A stretch of DNA of 19,804 bases, taken from NCBI GenBank assembly GCA_038520475.1, contig JBCBLF010000073.1, positions 1-19,804 on the forward strand, read 5' to 3'. Source of the DNA: JBCCWF01 sp038520475. GTDB lineage: Bacteria; Cyanobacteriota; Cyanobacteriia; CAKZMO01. Positions 1-7,144 of this stretch are shown here, piece after piece; the first letter of the stretch is position 1; each line of letters begins with the position of its first letter. The notes beneath the pieces are model-generated. The model saw only the letters and a program-made list of their open reading frames with translations, ran no database searches and was not told where the DNA came from. Made by a program: the position numbers and the translations under genes.

Positions 1-11
1 ACGTAGAGTAA

Positions 12-296
12 TTACATTGTGATTACATTCTTAGTTGTTGTCAATAAAGGGCGATCGCCGTTCTCATTGGTTTGAGGAATCTTCAGGCAAAACCGAAACG
101 TCTCGGGCGTCTCAGCACACCAGCGCTTCACCATCGCCTCACTGGGCACGGAGTAAAAGGTCGTGTTGCCTTCTACAGCCGTTAATCGCTCAGAATAGAG
201 CTTTAGAAATTCAGACGATCGACTCCCATCAGGATAAAAATCACCAACCCAATTTTTGAAAGCCCAAATCGCACATCCTAAATAAAACGTTTTCAT
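12..296 (-). pseudogene. DUF72 family protein, N-terminal fragment
   Basis: The first ~76 residues read as the start of a DUF72 (YecE-like, TIM-barrel) protein: an LGCAIWAFKNWVGDFYP block near the N-terminus, EGNTTFYSVPS at about 42-52 and FRFCLKIPQT at about 67-76. Family members usually run to 240 residues or more. Here the similarity stops after KIPQT, a HIP1 octamer (GCGATCGC) follows at once, and about 18 unrelated residues lead to a TAA at 12-14. The gene is therefore truncated or frameshifted. Only 11 bases remain before the window edge, so a continuation in another frame cannot be excluded. The function of DUF72 is not established. The ATG at 294-296 is a sound start because the N-terminal motif follows directly. 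Confidence 0.65.
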
Positions 297-542
297 CGTA
301 TGCTCACACCCTTAGCCGTTGAGGTCATTTCTTTGAGAGGCCCTGTGTCCTTCAAATATAGCGATGACCTGTCTTGTTTGAACCGAGATAGTGTTTTAGA
401 CAAACCCTATGCCCTTGTGATGTTGTTCTAAGCTAGCGGTCGCAGCGAACCATCTGCCCCACATTCAACTTTTGATGGAATTTTCAACCCTAGATTTGGT
501 ACCGAACACTTCACCCGATTAGCTCACAGTTTTAGCCTGTTT

Positions 543-574
543 CTTTCGCAACTGATGGCTTTCGCAACTGATGT
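543..574. repeat. Two tandem 16-bp direct repeats upstream of ptox
   Basis: CTTTCGCAACTGATGG at 543-558 is followed immediately by CTTTCGCAACTGATGT at 559-574, so 15 of 16 positions match and there is no spacer. The pair ends about 70 bases before the oxidase start codon. It could be a double operator or a simple duplication; no known regulator site is recognised. Confidence 0.75.
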
Positions 575-595
575 GTTGTCTATTAACACACATCA
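569..595. promoter_or_regulatory. 8-bp inverted repeat overlapping the second tandem repeat
   Basis: TGATGTGT at 569-576 is the exact reverse complement of ACACATCA at 588-595, with 11 bases between. The left arm overlaps the end of the second 16-bp direct repeat. It sits 48 bases upstream of the oxidase ATG, a plausible place for a regulator-binding dyad. No regulator is assigned. Confidence 0.45.
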
Positions 596-642
596 CAATT
601 GAAAGCCCCAATCGATAGGACTGCTCTAAGATAGAGAGCGTT

Positions 643-1383
643 ATGATCCGCTTCAACCGAATACAAGCATCTCTGCGACGAACAACAGACCTCCCTAGCG
701 CAACATTTTGGAGACGTCACATGATTAGACTGCTCGTAGGCATTCTCGTTTTTGTTATCAATACACTGTATCGGAATCGACCATACCCGCGATTTTACGT
801 GCTAGAAACCGTTGCACGCGTCCCCTATTTCTCTTACCTCTCGGTTTTACATTTGTATGAAACCTTGGGCTGGTGGCGAAAAGTTGATTGGTTGAAAGTT
901 CATTTCGCAGAATCTTGGAACGAACTGCATCATCTACTCATCATGGAGTCCCTTGGGGGCAATAATCGATGGGTTGATCGCTTCCTCGCGCGTCATGTCG
1001 CTCTCCTTTATTACTGGATTATCGTTGGCCTATACATGGTTAGCCCGCGTTCGGCTTATCATTTTATGGAACTTGTCGAAGCGCATGCGTATGAAAGTTA
1101 CGACGCGTTTCTAAAAGCCAATGAGGAAAATCTCAGAGGGCAGCCTGCTCCACAGGTAGCAGTGAAGTACTATCGTGACGGCGATCTCTATATGTTTGAC
1201 GAATTTCAAACAGCTCAGCCCCTATCTGAACGTCGTCCGAACGTTGACACTTTGTTTGATGTGTTTGTCGCAATCCGAGATGACGAGATGGAGCACGTCA
1301 AAACAATGGTGGCTTGCCAACAGCCCGACGCTCAATATATCTTGCATAGCCCCCATCAAACTCCTGCACTCAACGTTGAGTAA
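643..1383 (+). CDS. ptox: Plastoquinol terminal oxidase (PTOX/alternative oxidase family)
   Basis: This is a di-iron oxidase that takes electrons from plastoquinol and reduces oxygen to water at the membrane, acting as a safety valve for an over-reduced photosynthetic chain. All six expected iron ligands can be seen: E55 (LETVARVPYF), E94 and H97 (NELHH), E146 (LVEAHAYESY), and E215 with H218 (RDDEMEH). Two hydrophobic stretches, about 28-42 and 119-134, fit the interfacial helices of the family. The length of 246 residues is normal for the cyanobacterial form. The ATG at 643 is used; an in-frame ATG at 721 (residue 27) would still keep every ligand. The gene stands alone, with upstream repeats suggesting its own control and a hairpin 53 bases after the stop. 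Family assignment is firm; the physiological role is inferred from the family. Confidence 0.95.
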   Translation: MIRFNRIQASLRRTTDLPSATFWRRHMIRLLVGILVFVINTLYRNRPYPRFYVLETVARVPYFSYLSVLHLYETLGWWRKVDWLKVHFAESWNELHHLLIMESLGGNNRWVDRFLARHVALLYYWIIVGLYMVSPRSAYHFMELVEAHAYESYDAFLKANEENLRGQPAPQVAVKYYRDGDLYMFDEFQTAQPLSERRPNVDTLFDVFVAIRDDEMEHVKTMVACQQPDAQYILHSPHQTPALNVE

Positions 1384-1435
1384 TCAGGGTTCAATCATTA
1401 GTATTGAGCTGTCATTGTTAGATTTCCTGAAAGTG

Positions 1436-1460
1436 ATAGGTGGTGGTAAACATCACCTAT
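1436..1460 (+). terminator. Hairpin downstream of ptox, possible terminator
   Basis: ATAGGTGGTG at 1436-1445 pairs with CATCACCTAT at 1451-1460 (10 base pairs, one G-U) around a 5-base loop, 53 bases after the oxidase stop. The following bases are not a clean T run, so this could be a terminator, a 3'-end stabilising hairpin, or neither. Confidence 0.4.
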
Positions 1461-1713
1461 TGCTATTGCCCCCAATTGCATCGAATATAGTCGTGACCAT
1501 CATGACTCTCTTAGCCTTATCGCGTTGCTGCCACCCCCGGAAGGTATGCAGGTTTTGAGAAAACATCGCGCTGTGCAGATACATCACGCACGATCAAGCA
1601 TGGCATCATAGGGCATTTCGCAGTGCCTGTTTTGTCATTACACGATGTCGTGTTAACCCTTCATATGGTCTTAACCGTTGCACTTGTCCAGTGACTTTCC
1701 TAGCTCATTCGCC
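1461..1713. other. Intergenic region between ptox hairpin and pentapeptide gene
   Basis: I see no supported gene, repeat or RNA here. The longest reading frame overlaps the oxidase gene in another frame and looks like chance. Confidence 0.5.
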
Positions 1714-2097
1714 ATGAAACCACCAACTCAACCCACTTCTGTTAGCAGCTTACTTGACGCATATGCATCAGGACAGCGTTCCTTCTCAGGCATTAGCCTC
1801 ACGAACGCAACACTCACCGGAGCGAATCTTAAAGGGGCTGATTTCAGCTACGCAGACTTTTCTGGCACCGATTTGAGTCAGGCAAATCTTAGGGGTGCTG
1901 ATTTAAGCTACGCGGTTCTGCAACAGACAAATTTATCTCAGGCCAATCTGCGCGGTGCCATGTTGATTGGCACAGATTTGCAACATGCAATTTTGTCAGG
2001 CACAGACTTGACAGATGCAGATTACGATCGCGAATCTACACGATTGCCCGACCAATTTGACCCAGAAGCAGCTCGCCTCAAAAGCGATCGCCCTTAA
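1714..2097 (+). CDS. Pentapeptide repeat protein
   Basis: This is a short protein of 127 residues dominated by A(D/N)LXX pentapeptides. They start at about residue 31 (NATLT, GANLK, GADFS, YADFS) and run without a break to about residue 104 (TDLTDADY), roughly fifteen units. Such runs fold into a right-handed four-sided beta helix. The N-terminal 30 residues (PTSVSSLLDAYASGQRSFSGI) resemble the short lead-in common in cyanobacterial members, and a charged tail of about 23 residues follows. No signal peptide or membrane span is visible, so a cytoplasmic location is likely. The ATG at 1714 is preferred to an upstream TTG at 1678, which would add an unrelated 12-residue leader. Cyanobacteria carry many such proteins and their roles are mostly unknown, so no function is assigned. 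Confidence 0.85.
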   Translation: MKPPTQPTSVSSLLDAYASGQRSFSGISLTNATLTGANLKGADFSYADFSGTDLSQANLRGADLSYAVLQQTNLSQANLRGAMLIGTDLQHAILSGTDLTDADYDRESTRLPDQFDPEAARLKSDRP

Positions 2098-2242
2098 TCA
2101 ACGCCATTTTGAACAATTTTCGTTAACGCAATTAGATAGGCGCCCATGACCGATCATTCGCATCATCGACGAATGTGCACTGGTGAACTACCTAGCAAGC
2201 TTCATTCAAACGCATGTAATGAGTTGAATTGACCCTTAAGGA

Positions 2243-2554
2243 TTAGCTCTCATTTGAATCAGAGCTAGGGTTTTGGATTTGTTCAGCTTCTGGACAATCA
2301 TCAGCAACCAGAGGCTCGAACTCTCCTTTGGGTACGCCTGCTAGCTTCTGCATGACGGAACCAATGCTTTCTAGACGAATCATTTCTTCCCACGAACAAA
2401 TCTCGTCTTCTTCATCCGACTCATAGCGGACCGTCACAAGATCGCCTTCAATATCTAAAATACGCGCCCGCTCAATCCATCGCTGCTGATCACGTAAGAA
2501 TATCCAAACCTCACGGCCATCGCAACACAACTGATAAATCTTGCGGTGTAACAT
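2243..2554 (-). CDS. Small conserved cyanobacterial protein (DUF6679-like)
   Basis: A soluble acidic protein of 103 residues starting MLHRKIYQLCCDGREVWIFL. The first ~75 residues are rich in beta-type segments (GREVWIFLRDQQRWIERARI, GDLVTVRYES) followed by the conserved-looking CSWEEMIRLESIGSVMQKLA. The tail is acidic and probably disordered. From memory this is a protein of cyanobacteria that I believe carries the label DUF6679, but I cannot verify the number. A good Shine-Dalgarno (AGGAG, complement of 2562-2566) lies 7 bases before the ATG, which fixes the start. The gene converges on the pentapeptide gene with 145 bases between. Its function is unknown; the beta-rich N-terminal part could be a small SH3-like barrel, which is only a guess. 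Confidence 0.8.
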   Translation of the reverse strand: MLHRKIYQLCCDGREVWIFLRDQQRWIERARILDIEGDLVTVRYESDEEDEICSWEEMIRLESIGSVMQKLAGVPKGEFEPLVADDCPEAEQIQNPSSDSNES

Positions 2555-3107
2555 AGGCTATCTCCTAGGATGGTGCCTTACAACAGTTTTAACAAAATCT
2601 GTGGCGAGTTAAGTGGCTCATATATGCCCGGCGTCTCTATCGTCACTCATCGATAAAATTTTTACTTAAGTCCAGACAATCTAGATTTCCCATTTAAGGA
2701 GATGACAACGTGCAACTGATTAGCCCCATACGCAGGATGTAAAAGCAAAGCACCTAAACTATACAACCTCACCTAATCATGCAGACGCGCTAAGCCCAAT
2801 CCAAGCAACACACACTTGGTATACAATTCTAGAACTTTACGTCCAACAAATCCACTCTTTGAAAACAAGATATTTAGACGACCTGCTGATGAAGCAGCTA
2901 TTTGTGCCGCTAACCAGAATACGACTTTGCTTGAATCAAGACTAAACACTGATTTGGGAGTGGGTTCTAGTGTGAATCTATTCCTAAATCAACACCACCA
3001 ACGCATCAGAGTCAACGGTTGTCTTCACGACTCGCTATCTTAGGACTGATGACTGCATAATGAGCGGCAATAGACACGGCTGACGTAGACACATTTTTGT
3101 ACAACTT
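2555..3107. other. 553-base gene-poor gap between divergent genes
   Basis: This holds the promoter regions of the small protein (-) and the creatininase-family gene (+). A 75-codon frame at 2816-3043 begins with TTG, lacks a ribosome site and resembles nothing I recognise; I do not call it. A strong AAGGAG at 2696-2701 precedes a GTG 8 bases on, opening a 10-codon frame that stops at 2742. This may be a leader peptide, the stub of a lost gene, or chance. No tRNA or long hairpin was found. Confidence 0.5.
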
Positions 3108-3851
3108 ATGCAACTTCAATTATCAACCTGGCCTGAAGTTGAGACCTATCTTGAGCGATCGCCCGGTCTGATTATTCCAATTGGCTCAACGGAGCAGCAT
3201 GGACCAATAGGCCTCATTGGGACAGATGCCATTTGCGCTGAGGCGATCGCCCAGGGTGTAGGTTCAGCCACTCAAGCGTTAGTCGCACCAACGATTAACG
3301 TCGGCATGGCACTGCACCACACCGCATTTCCTGGGACGATTAGCCTGCGACCGAGCACGCTCATTCTGGTGATTCGAGATTATTTAGCCAGCTTGGCCAA
3401 GGCTGGATTTTACAAATTCTTCTTTATCAATGGTCACGGTGGCAACGTTGCAACACTAAAAGCTGCATTTGCAGAAAGCTATACAACCCTTGCTGAGCTA
3501 TCGATTCCCAATGCGGATCAGATTCAATGTCAGGTCGCAAATTGGTATATGTGTCGGTCAGTCTACACGAAGGCGAAAGAATTGTATGGCAATGAAGAAG
3601 GGAGCCATGCCACTCCCAGCGAAGTTGCCGTGACCCAGTTTGTTTATCCTGAAGCCATTAAGCAGGCATCGCTTTCAACACCTGTCGCGTCTGGACACCC
3701 TATCTATGGTCCTGCGAATTTTCGCCGCCATTATCCAGATGGCAGAATGGGCTCGAATCCAGCATTAGCGACTCCTGAACACGGTAAAGACCTGTATGAA
3801 TTGGCCGTTGAAGAACTGAGCAAGCGCTATCTCGATTTTCTCAAATCGTAG
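3108..3851 (+). CDS. Creatininase family amidohydrolase
   Basis: A metal-dependent amide hydrolase of the creatininase fold, 247 residues, a normal length. The metal-binding pattern is visible: E29 and H31 (GSTEQHG), D40 (IGTDA), H110 in the hallmark NGHGGN (108-113), and the acidic/His cluster EEGSHATPSE at 163-172. HHTAFPGTISLRPST (70-84) matches the usual substrate-side block. Members act on creatinine, formamide intermediates of riboflavin/F420 biosynthesis, or mycofactocin precursors; cyanobacterial members are mostly unassigned, so no substrate is named. No signal peptide is seen, so it is cytoplasmic. No clear Shine-Dalgarno precedes the ATG at 3108, but the N-terminus LQLSTWPEVETYLERS is typical, supporting this start. 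An HIP1 site lies inside the gene at about 3156 and another at 3243. Confidence 0.9.
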   Translation: MQLQLSTWPEVETYLERSPGLIIPIGSTEQHGPIGLIGTDAICAEAIAQGVGSATQALVAPTINVGMALHHTAFPGTISLRPSTLILVIRDYLASLAKAGFYKFFFINGHGGNVATLKAAFAESYTTLAELSIPNADQIQCQVANWYMCRSVYTKAKELYGNEEGSHATPSEVAVTQFVYPEAIKQASLSTPVASGHPIYGPANFRRHYPDGRMGSNPALATPEHGKDLYELAVEELSKRYLDFLKS

Positions 3852-4002
3852 GTTTTCGCAAGAGTCCCATGCTTAATCAATTGCTTAATCGATGCGCTAC
3901 TTGATGCAGTTGCAAACTGCTACAGGTTTGGTACGGTGAAAAAAGGCTTTGCTCTGCATCGTCAGCAATTCTCATCGCTTTTCGTTTGCCATCCTTATTC
4001 TC

Positions 4003-4893
4003 ATGGGTTTCACAAAAACATATTTACGGGGTTTGAAGTCGAATCACTTTCGTCATCCGCTTGATCTCCAGGCGACCCAAACCCTTCAGCAATTACCTGC
4101 TCTTGACCTGATTGTGCGAAACCTGCTGGGACCCGTCGCTGAACAGGTGTTTTATCTCGACAACATTGCTTCTAGCATTCAGGTGAGCGACCAGCAACTG
4201 CCGGATATTCATACGTTGGTCGTTGAGGCGTGTGAAATTTTAGACCTAGAAGTTCCTCAGCTTTATATTCGACAAAATCCTGCGCCGAATGCCTATACGT
4301 TTGCCATGCGGGGACGCAAACCATTCATCGTGCTGCACACATCAATCATTGATTTGCTGACTCCAGAGGAGCTTCAAGCCGTTATTGCCCACGAACTCGG
4401 ACATCTAAAGTGTGACCACGGCGTTTATCTCACCCTAGCCAATCTGATTATGCTAGCCGCAGATCAACTGCTGCCATTTGGAGGGCTTGTGACTCAGAGT
4501 CTGCAATCTCAAATGATGCAGTGGGTTAGATGTGCGGAATTTACATGCGATCGCGCTGCTTTGTTAGTGGCTCAAGATGCTCGCGTTGTGGCATCAGTAT
4601 TGATGAAACTGACAGGAGGCTCACCGACGTTAGCTCAGCGTCTCAATCTCGATGCATTTCTTGAGCAAGCACGATCTTATGATGCCGTTACAAAAACGGA
4701 AATTGGGCAAGTGTTGAAAGATGCCCAGGTCTCCCCCTTGACTCATCCGCTTCCAGTCTTGCGAGCTAGAGAAATTGACCAATGGGCTAAAAGCATTGAT
4801 TACCAAAAAATCCTAACTCGGCATCCATTTGAGGAAAATACAAAGTCTGGAACGTCGTCTATTTCGCCTTCGGGGGGATGGAGAAACTGGTAA
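4003..4893 (+). CDS. M48 family zinc metalloprotease
   Basis: A 296-residue peptidase of the M48 (HtpX/Ste24-like) family. The zinc site is HELGH at 130-134 in VIAHELGHLKCDHG, and the third ligand is probably E179 in RCAEFTCDRAAL. LYIRQNPAPNAYTFAMRGRKPFIVLH is the conserved block preceding the helix that carries the motif; the segment 142-163 after the zinc site is hydrophobic and may be membrane-associated. The family degrades or processes proteins at the membrane; substrates here are unknown. The frame can be read from a TTG at 3949, but the extra 18 residues look unrelated, and the ATG at 4003 gives an N-terminus (FRHPLDLQATQTL) matching my memory of cyanobacterial relatives. The stop at 4893 lies 45 bases from the end of the convergent next gene. 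Confidence 0.9.
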   Translation: MGFTKTYLRGLKSNHFRHPLDLQATQTLQQLPALDLIVRNLLGPVAEQVFYLDNIASSIQVSDQQLPDIHTLVVEACEILDLEVPQLYIRQNPAPNAYTFAMRGRKPFIVLHTSIIDLLTPEELQAVIAHELGHLKCDHGVYLTLANLIMLAADQLLPFGGLVTQSLQSQMMQWVRCAEFTCDRAALLVAQDARVVASVLMKLTGGSPTLAQRLNLDAFLEQARSYDAVTKTEIGQVLKDAQVSPLTHPLPVLRAREIDQWAKSIDYQKILTRHPFEENTKSGTSSISPSGGWRNW

Positions 4894-4938
4894 TTCCTGG
4901 ACTTCTAGAGAGAGCGTTGAACAACCCTAGAGCTGATT

Positions 4939-6081
4939 TTACGTTTCGCTTTGCTCATGTCTGTGATGAGTCGGTCCGTTGTGAGCCGTGTGAGCCGACC
5001 CATTTTGAAGAGTTTGGGAGCGAAAGACCTCAGCAGGTGCATCCTCATGTTGGGCGTTGTCTTCCTGTAATGCTTCCTTCTGTAGAGCCTCAGCGATCGC
5101 CTCTAAATCGGGTTGAGGAGGAAGCTGGATATTCTCTAGATGAGAAGAATAGCGCGATTCGTGGGAATCCACTGATTCGTTTGTTGAGATTGCAGCGTCA
5201 GATGCATCACTACTGAAATCATCAGATGACGCATAGGATTCAAAATCTGATGCGGTCAAACTATCAAGTGAAACCAGACGATGACTAAGTGTTGTGGCGA
5301 TCGCCTGCTCACTAGAGACCATTGCCTGAAGCCGTAAGTAGAAGGTAGAGGGTTCCGTCATCGGAACAAATTTATGAATCGAGTCCGGTGGAAGGCCTCC
5401 AACAAGTTCAAGACGGTCTCCTGACGCAACATCTTGAAAAGAGTTGCCATTGAGTTCAAATGGATAGATTACAGATGACTGGCCTGGGAGGTTCTTAGCC
5501 ATGCTGGACTTGCCGTCTCCATTCTGGGAGACGAGGGTAAAGGGAATCGTGCGGCTGAATGTATTGGACGAGCCGTTCTGTTTCTCAATGGACATCGGCT
5601 CATCACCATGAATAAAGCGTTCAGCTTTCTCAATGTGCGACGTCATCGCTTGACCATTAGAGACAGCCGATTTTTCGACGTTCGCATGATCAACCATCAT
5701 TGAAGACTGCGCTGAGCCATTGGATGGCTCAAGCTGATCTGAGCGATGGGACACTGCATTAGTTTGAAGTGAAACGGTCGATGGAATGGCAACCCCAAAG
5801 AAGAGAGGATCGCAGACCATACGCTCAAACTCTGAGTTGAAGTGGCAGATGGGTTGTCCACGACGGCTCCATATCGCTAGAATCTGCCCAACGGATACGG
5901 CTTTGTAGCGCCCTTGATAAAGGGCCTCAACAACAGCCGCCCTCAGCCAACTGGGAGGATATCGCTGTATCCATGCCTCAATGAGCTGATCAACGGACTG
6001 TCCAGCTCGATCAAAGCTGTAGTAAGTCAGCAGATTAGCAGCAAGGTCTACAAAATCAATATCGTTTACGGGATCTGTCAT
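4939..6081 (-). CDS. Conserved hypothetical protein with long disordered region
   Basis: A 380-residue protein I do not recognise by function. Residues 1-92 look folded: DLAANLLTYYSFDRAGQSVD, then a helical stretch (IEAWIQRYPPSWLRAAVVEALYQGRYKAVSV) and HFNSEFERMVC at 80-90; from memory this block recurs in unnamed cyanobacterial proteins. Residues ~105-225 are low complexity, rich in S, N, G and Q, with recurring QNG/SNG triplets. A short conserved-looking block, HKFVPMTEPSTFYLRLQAMV, occupies 236-255. The rest is acidic and Ser-rich (SYASSDDFSSDASDAAIS), ending His-rich. No membrane span or signal peptide is seen. The ATG at 6079-6081 starts the folded block. The gene is divergent from the dehydrogenase at 6202. 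The N-terminal plus FVPMTEPSTFYLRL arrangement suggests a scaffold or regulatory protein, but that is speculation. Confidence 0.8.
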   Translation of the reverse strand: MTDPVNDIDFVDLAANLLTYYSFDRAGQSVDQLIEAWIQRYPPSWLRAAVVEALYQGRYKAVSVGQILAIWSRRGQPICHFNSEFERMVCDPLFFGVAIPSTVSLQTNAVSHRSDQLEPSNGSAQSSMMVDHANVEKSAVSNGQAMTSHIEKAERFIHGDEPMSIEKQNGSSNTFSRTIPFTLVSQNGDGKSSMAKNLPGQSSVIYPFELNGNSFQDVASGDRLELVGGLPPDSIHKFVPMTEPSTFYLRLQAMVSSEQAIATTLSHRLVSLDSLTASDFESYASSDDFSSDASDAAISTNESVDSHESRYSSHLENIQLPPQPDLEAIAEALQKEALQEDNAQHEDAPAEVFRSQTLQNGSAHTAHNGPTHHRHEQSET

Positions 6082-6201
6082 CTTGGGCGGAGCATATCAC
6101 GGGTGAGCGTTTGTTCTACTATAGATTATGGACACACCCTCTTATACAACTTTGACATTCATGTATCATAGCGTGGTGAATTGTGGGTGATTGTTACGGA
6201 C

Positions 6202-6981
6202 ATGGCAACGCTAATTCAGCCTGAACACGGCCATCATCATGGAAATAATAAGGTTGCACTGGTGACTGGGGCATCCAGCGGCATTGGAGAGGCGATCGCC
6301 CAACGGTTGGCCTTGGGTGGGTATCGTGTCGCTGTGTGTGCTCGTCGCATGGAGCGACTGACGGATCTGGCTCAGAAGATGGCAGCTCAGGGGGCTACCC
6401 TAACGGCCTACTCAACTGACCTACGACAAGAATCAGATATTCTTCACCTTTTTGAATCGATTCGTAACGCCTGGGGTGGAGTAGATGTTTTAGTCAACAA
6501 CGCTGGCTTGGGTCATAAAGAATCCTTGATGGCTGGAAACACAGAGTCATGGCGAGAAATGCTAGAGGTCAACGTCTTGGCGCTATGCATCTGCACTCGC
6601 GAGGCGATTCAAGACATGCAAGCCAAAGACAGTCAGGGGCACATCATTCATGTCAGCTCCATGTCGGGTCATCGGGTTCCTAACGGGAGCGGAATGTACT
6701 CGGCAACAAAATTTGCGGTTCGATCATTGACTGAAGGATTGCGACAAGAATTGCGAGAAGCCGGATCACACATTCGTGTTTCCTCCATCAGTCCAGGCTT
6801 TGTTGAAACTGAGTTTGCAGAGAAGTACACCAAAAGTGCTGAAATGGCTCAAAAAATCTACAGTCAGTTTCCAGTGCTCCAACCTAACGATATTGCCGAG
6901 GCAGTATGGTATACCCTCGGTCAACCGCCTCATGTACAAATCCACGACATTCTAGTTCGTCCAACAGAACAGAAAAGTTAA
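6202..6981 (+). CDS. Short-chain dehydrogenase/reductase (SDR)
   Basis: A classical SDR of 259 residues. The cofactor motif TGASSGIG is at 22-29, NNAG follows in VDVLVNNAGLG, and the catalytic Ser with YSATK supplies the active site; ISPGFVETEF is the usual block after it. CARRMERL after the second strand, with basic residues, suggests NADPH rather than NADH. The best match in memory is the YdfG-like group acting on 3-hydroxy acids and other alcohols, but the substrate cannot be read from sequence. The ATG at 6202 is chosen over a TTG at 6181; its N-terminus carries a His-rich HGHHHGNN before the Rossmann strand, an odd but harmless extension. The promoter must lie in the 120 bases shared with the divergent hypothetical gene. 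A repeat element follows 30 bases after the stop. Confidence 0.92.
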   Translation: MATLIQPEHGHHHGNNKVALVTGASSGIGEAIAQRLALGGYRVAVCARRMERLTDLAQKMAAQGATLTAYSTDLRQESDILHLFESIRNAWGGVDVLVNNAGLGHKESLMAGNTESWREMLEVNVLALCICTREAIQDMQAKDSQGHIIHVSSMSGHRVPNGSGMYSATKFAVRSLTEGLRQELREAGSHIRVSSISPGFVETEFAEKYTKSAEMAQKIYSQFPVLQPNDIAEAVWYTLGQPPHVQIHDILVRPTEQKS

Positions 6982-7011
6982 GGTCATCGTTAGTTGATTC
7001 CTGCCGTCAGC

Positions 7012-7116
7012 TATAGTCGTCACCAGTTCCGTTAGGTCAAGACAGCGAGCCGTTTGGCTGTAAATCAAGGACGCATATGACATTGGGTGTCCTAGCCTAA
7101 ATGGCTAAAGCCCTAG
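7012..7116 (+). repeat. ~104-bp interspersed repeat, copy 1
   Basis: This begins TATAG and contains CCAGTTCCGTTAGG (7023-7036), a CAAGAC.GCGA core and CCTAGCCTAAATGGCTAAAGC near its right end. The same blocks occur in the same order at 10262 and, inverted, at 19058. The right end is degenerate here (AAAGCCCTAG against AAAGCTATA in copy 2). It lies between the convergent dehydrogenase and membrane-protein genes. It is probably a non-autonomous miniature element; it could also act as a 3'-end structure. Confidence 0.75.
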
Positions 7117-7144
7117 ATCAGGTGCTCGATGTGGAGCCTTTGTC

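Larger units (their letters stand above)
297..642. other. Intergenic region upstream of plastoquinol oxidase gene
   Basis: These 346 bases separate the divergent DUF72 fragment and oxidase gene. No coding frame is convincing. A TATAGCG string at about 357 resembles the ends of the small elements further along, but I could not find a matching second end, so no element is called there. The oxidase-proximal 100 bases hold a tandem repeat and an inverted repeat, listed separately. Confidence 0.6.

Noticed and set aside
355..412. TATAGCG string with an imperfect GTTTG/CAAAC dyad, considered as another miniature element
   Set aside because: No matching inverted end and no second copy; the dyad is short and gapped.
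2816..3043. 75-codon reading frame in the gap before the creatininase gene
   Set aside because: TTG start, no ribosome site, no recognisable domain, and mixed composition; more likely chance.
4878..5216. 112-codon plus-strand frame overlapping the M48 and hypothetical genes
   Set aside because: It is a shadow of the minus-strand hypothetical gene, whose N-terminal block is well formed.
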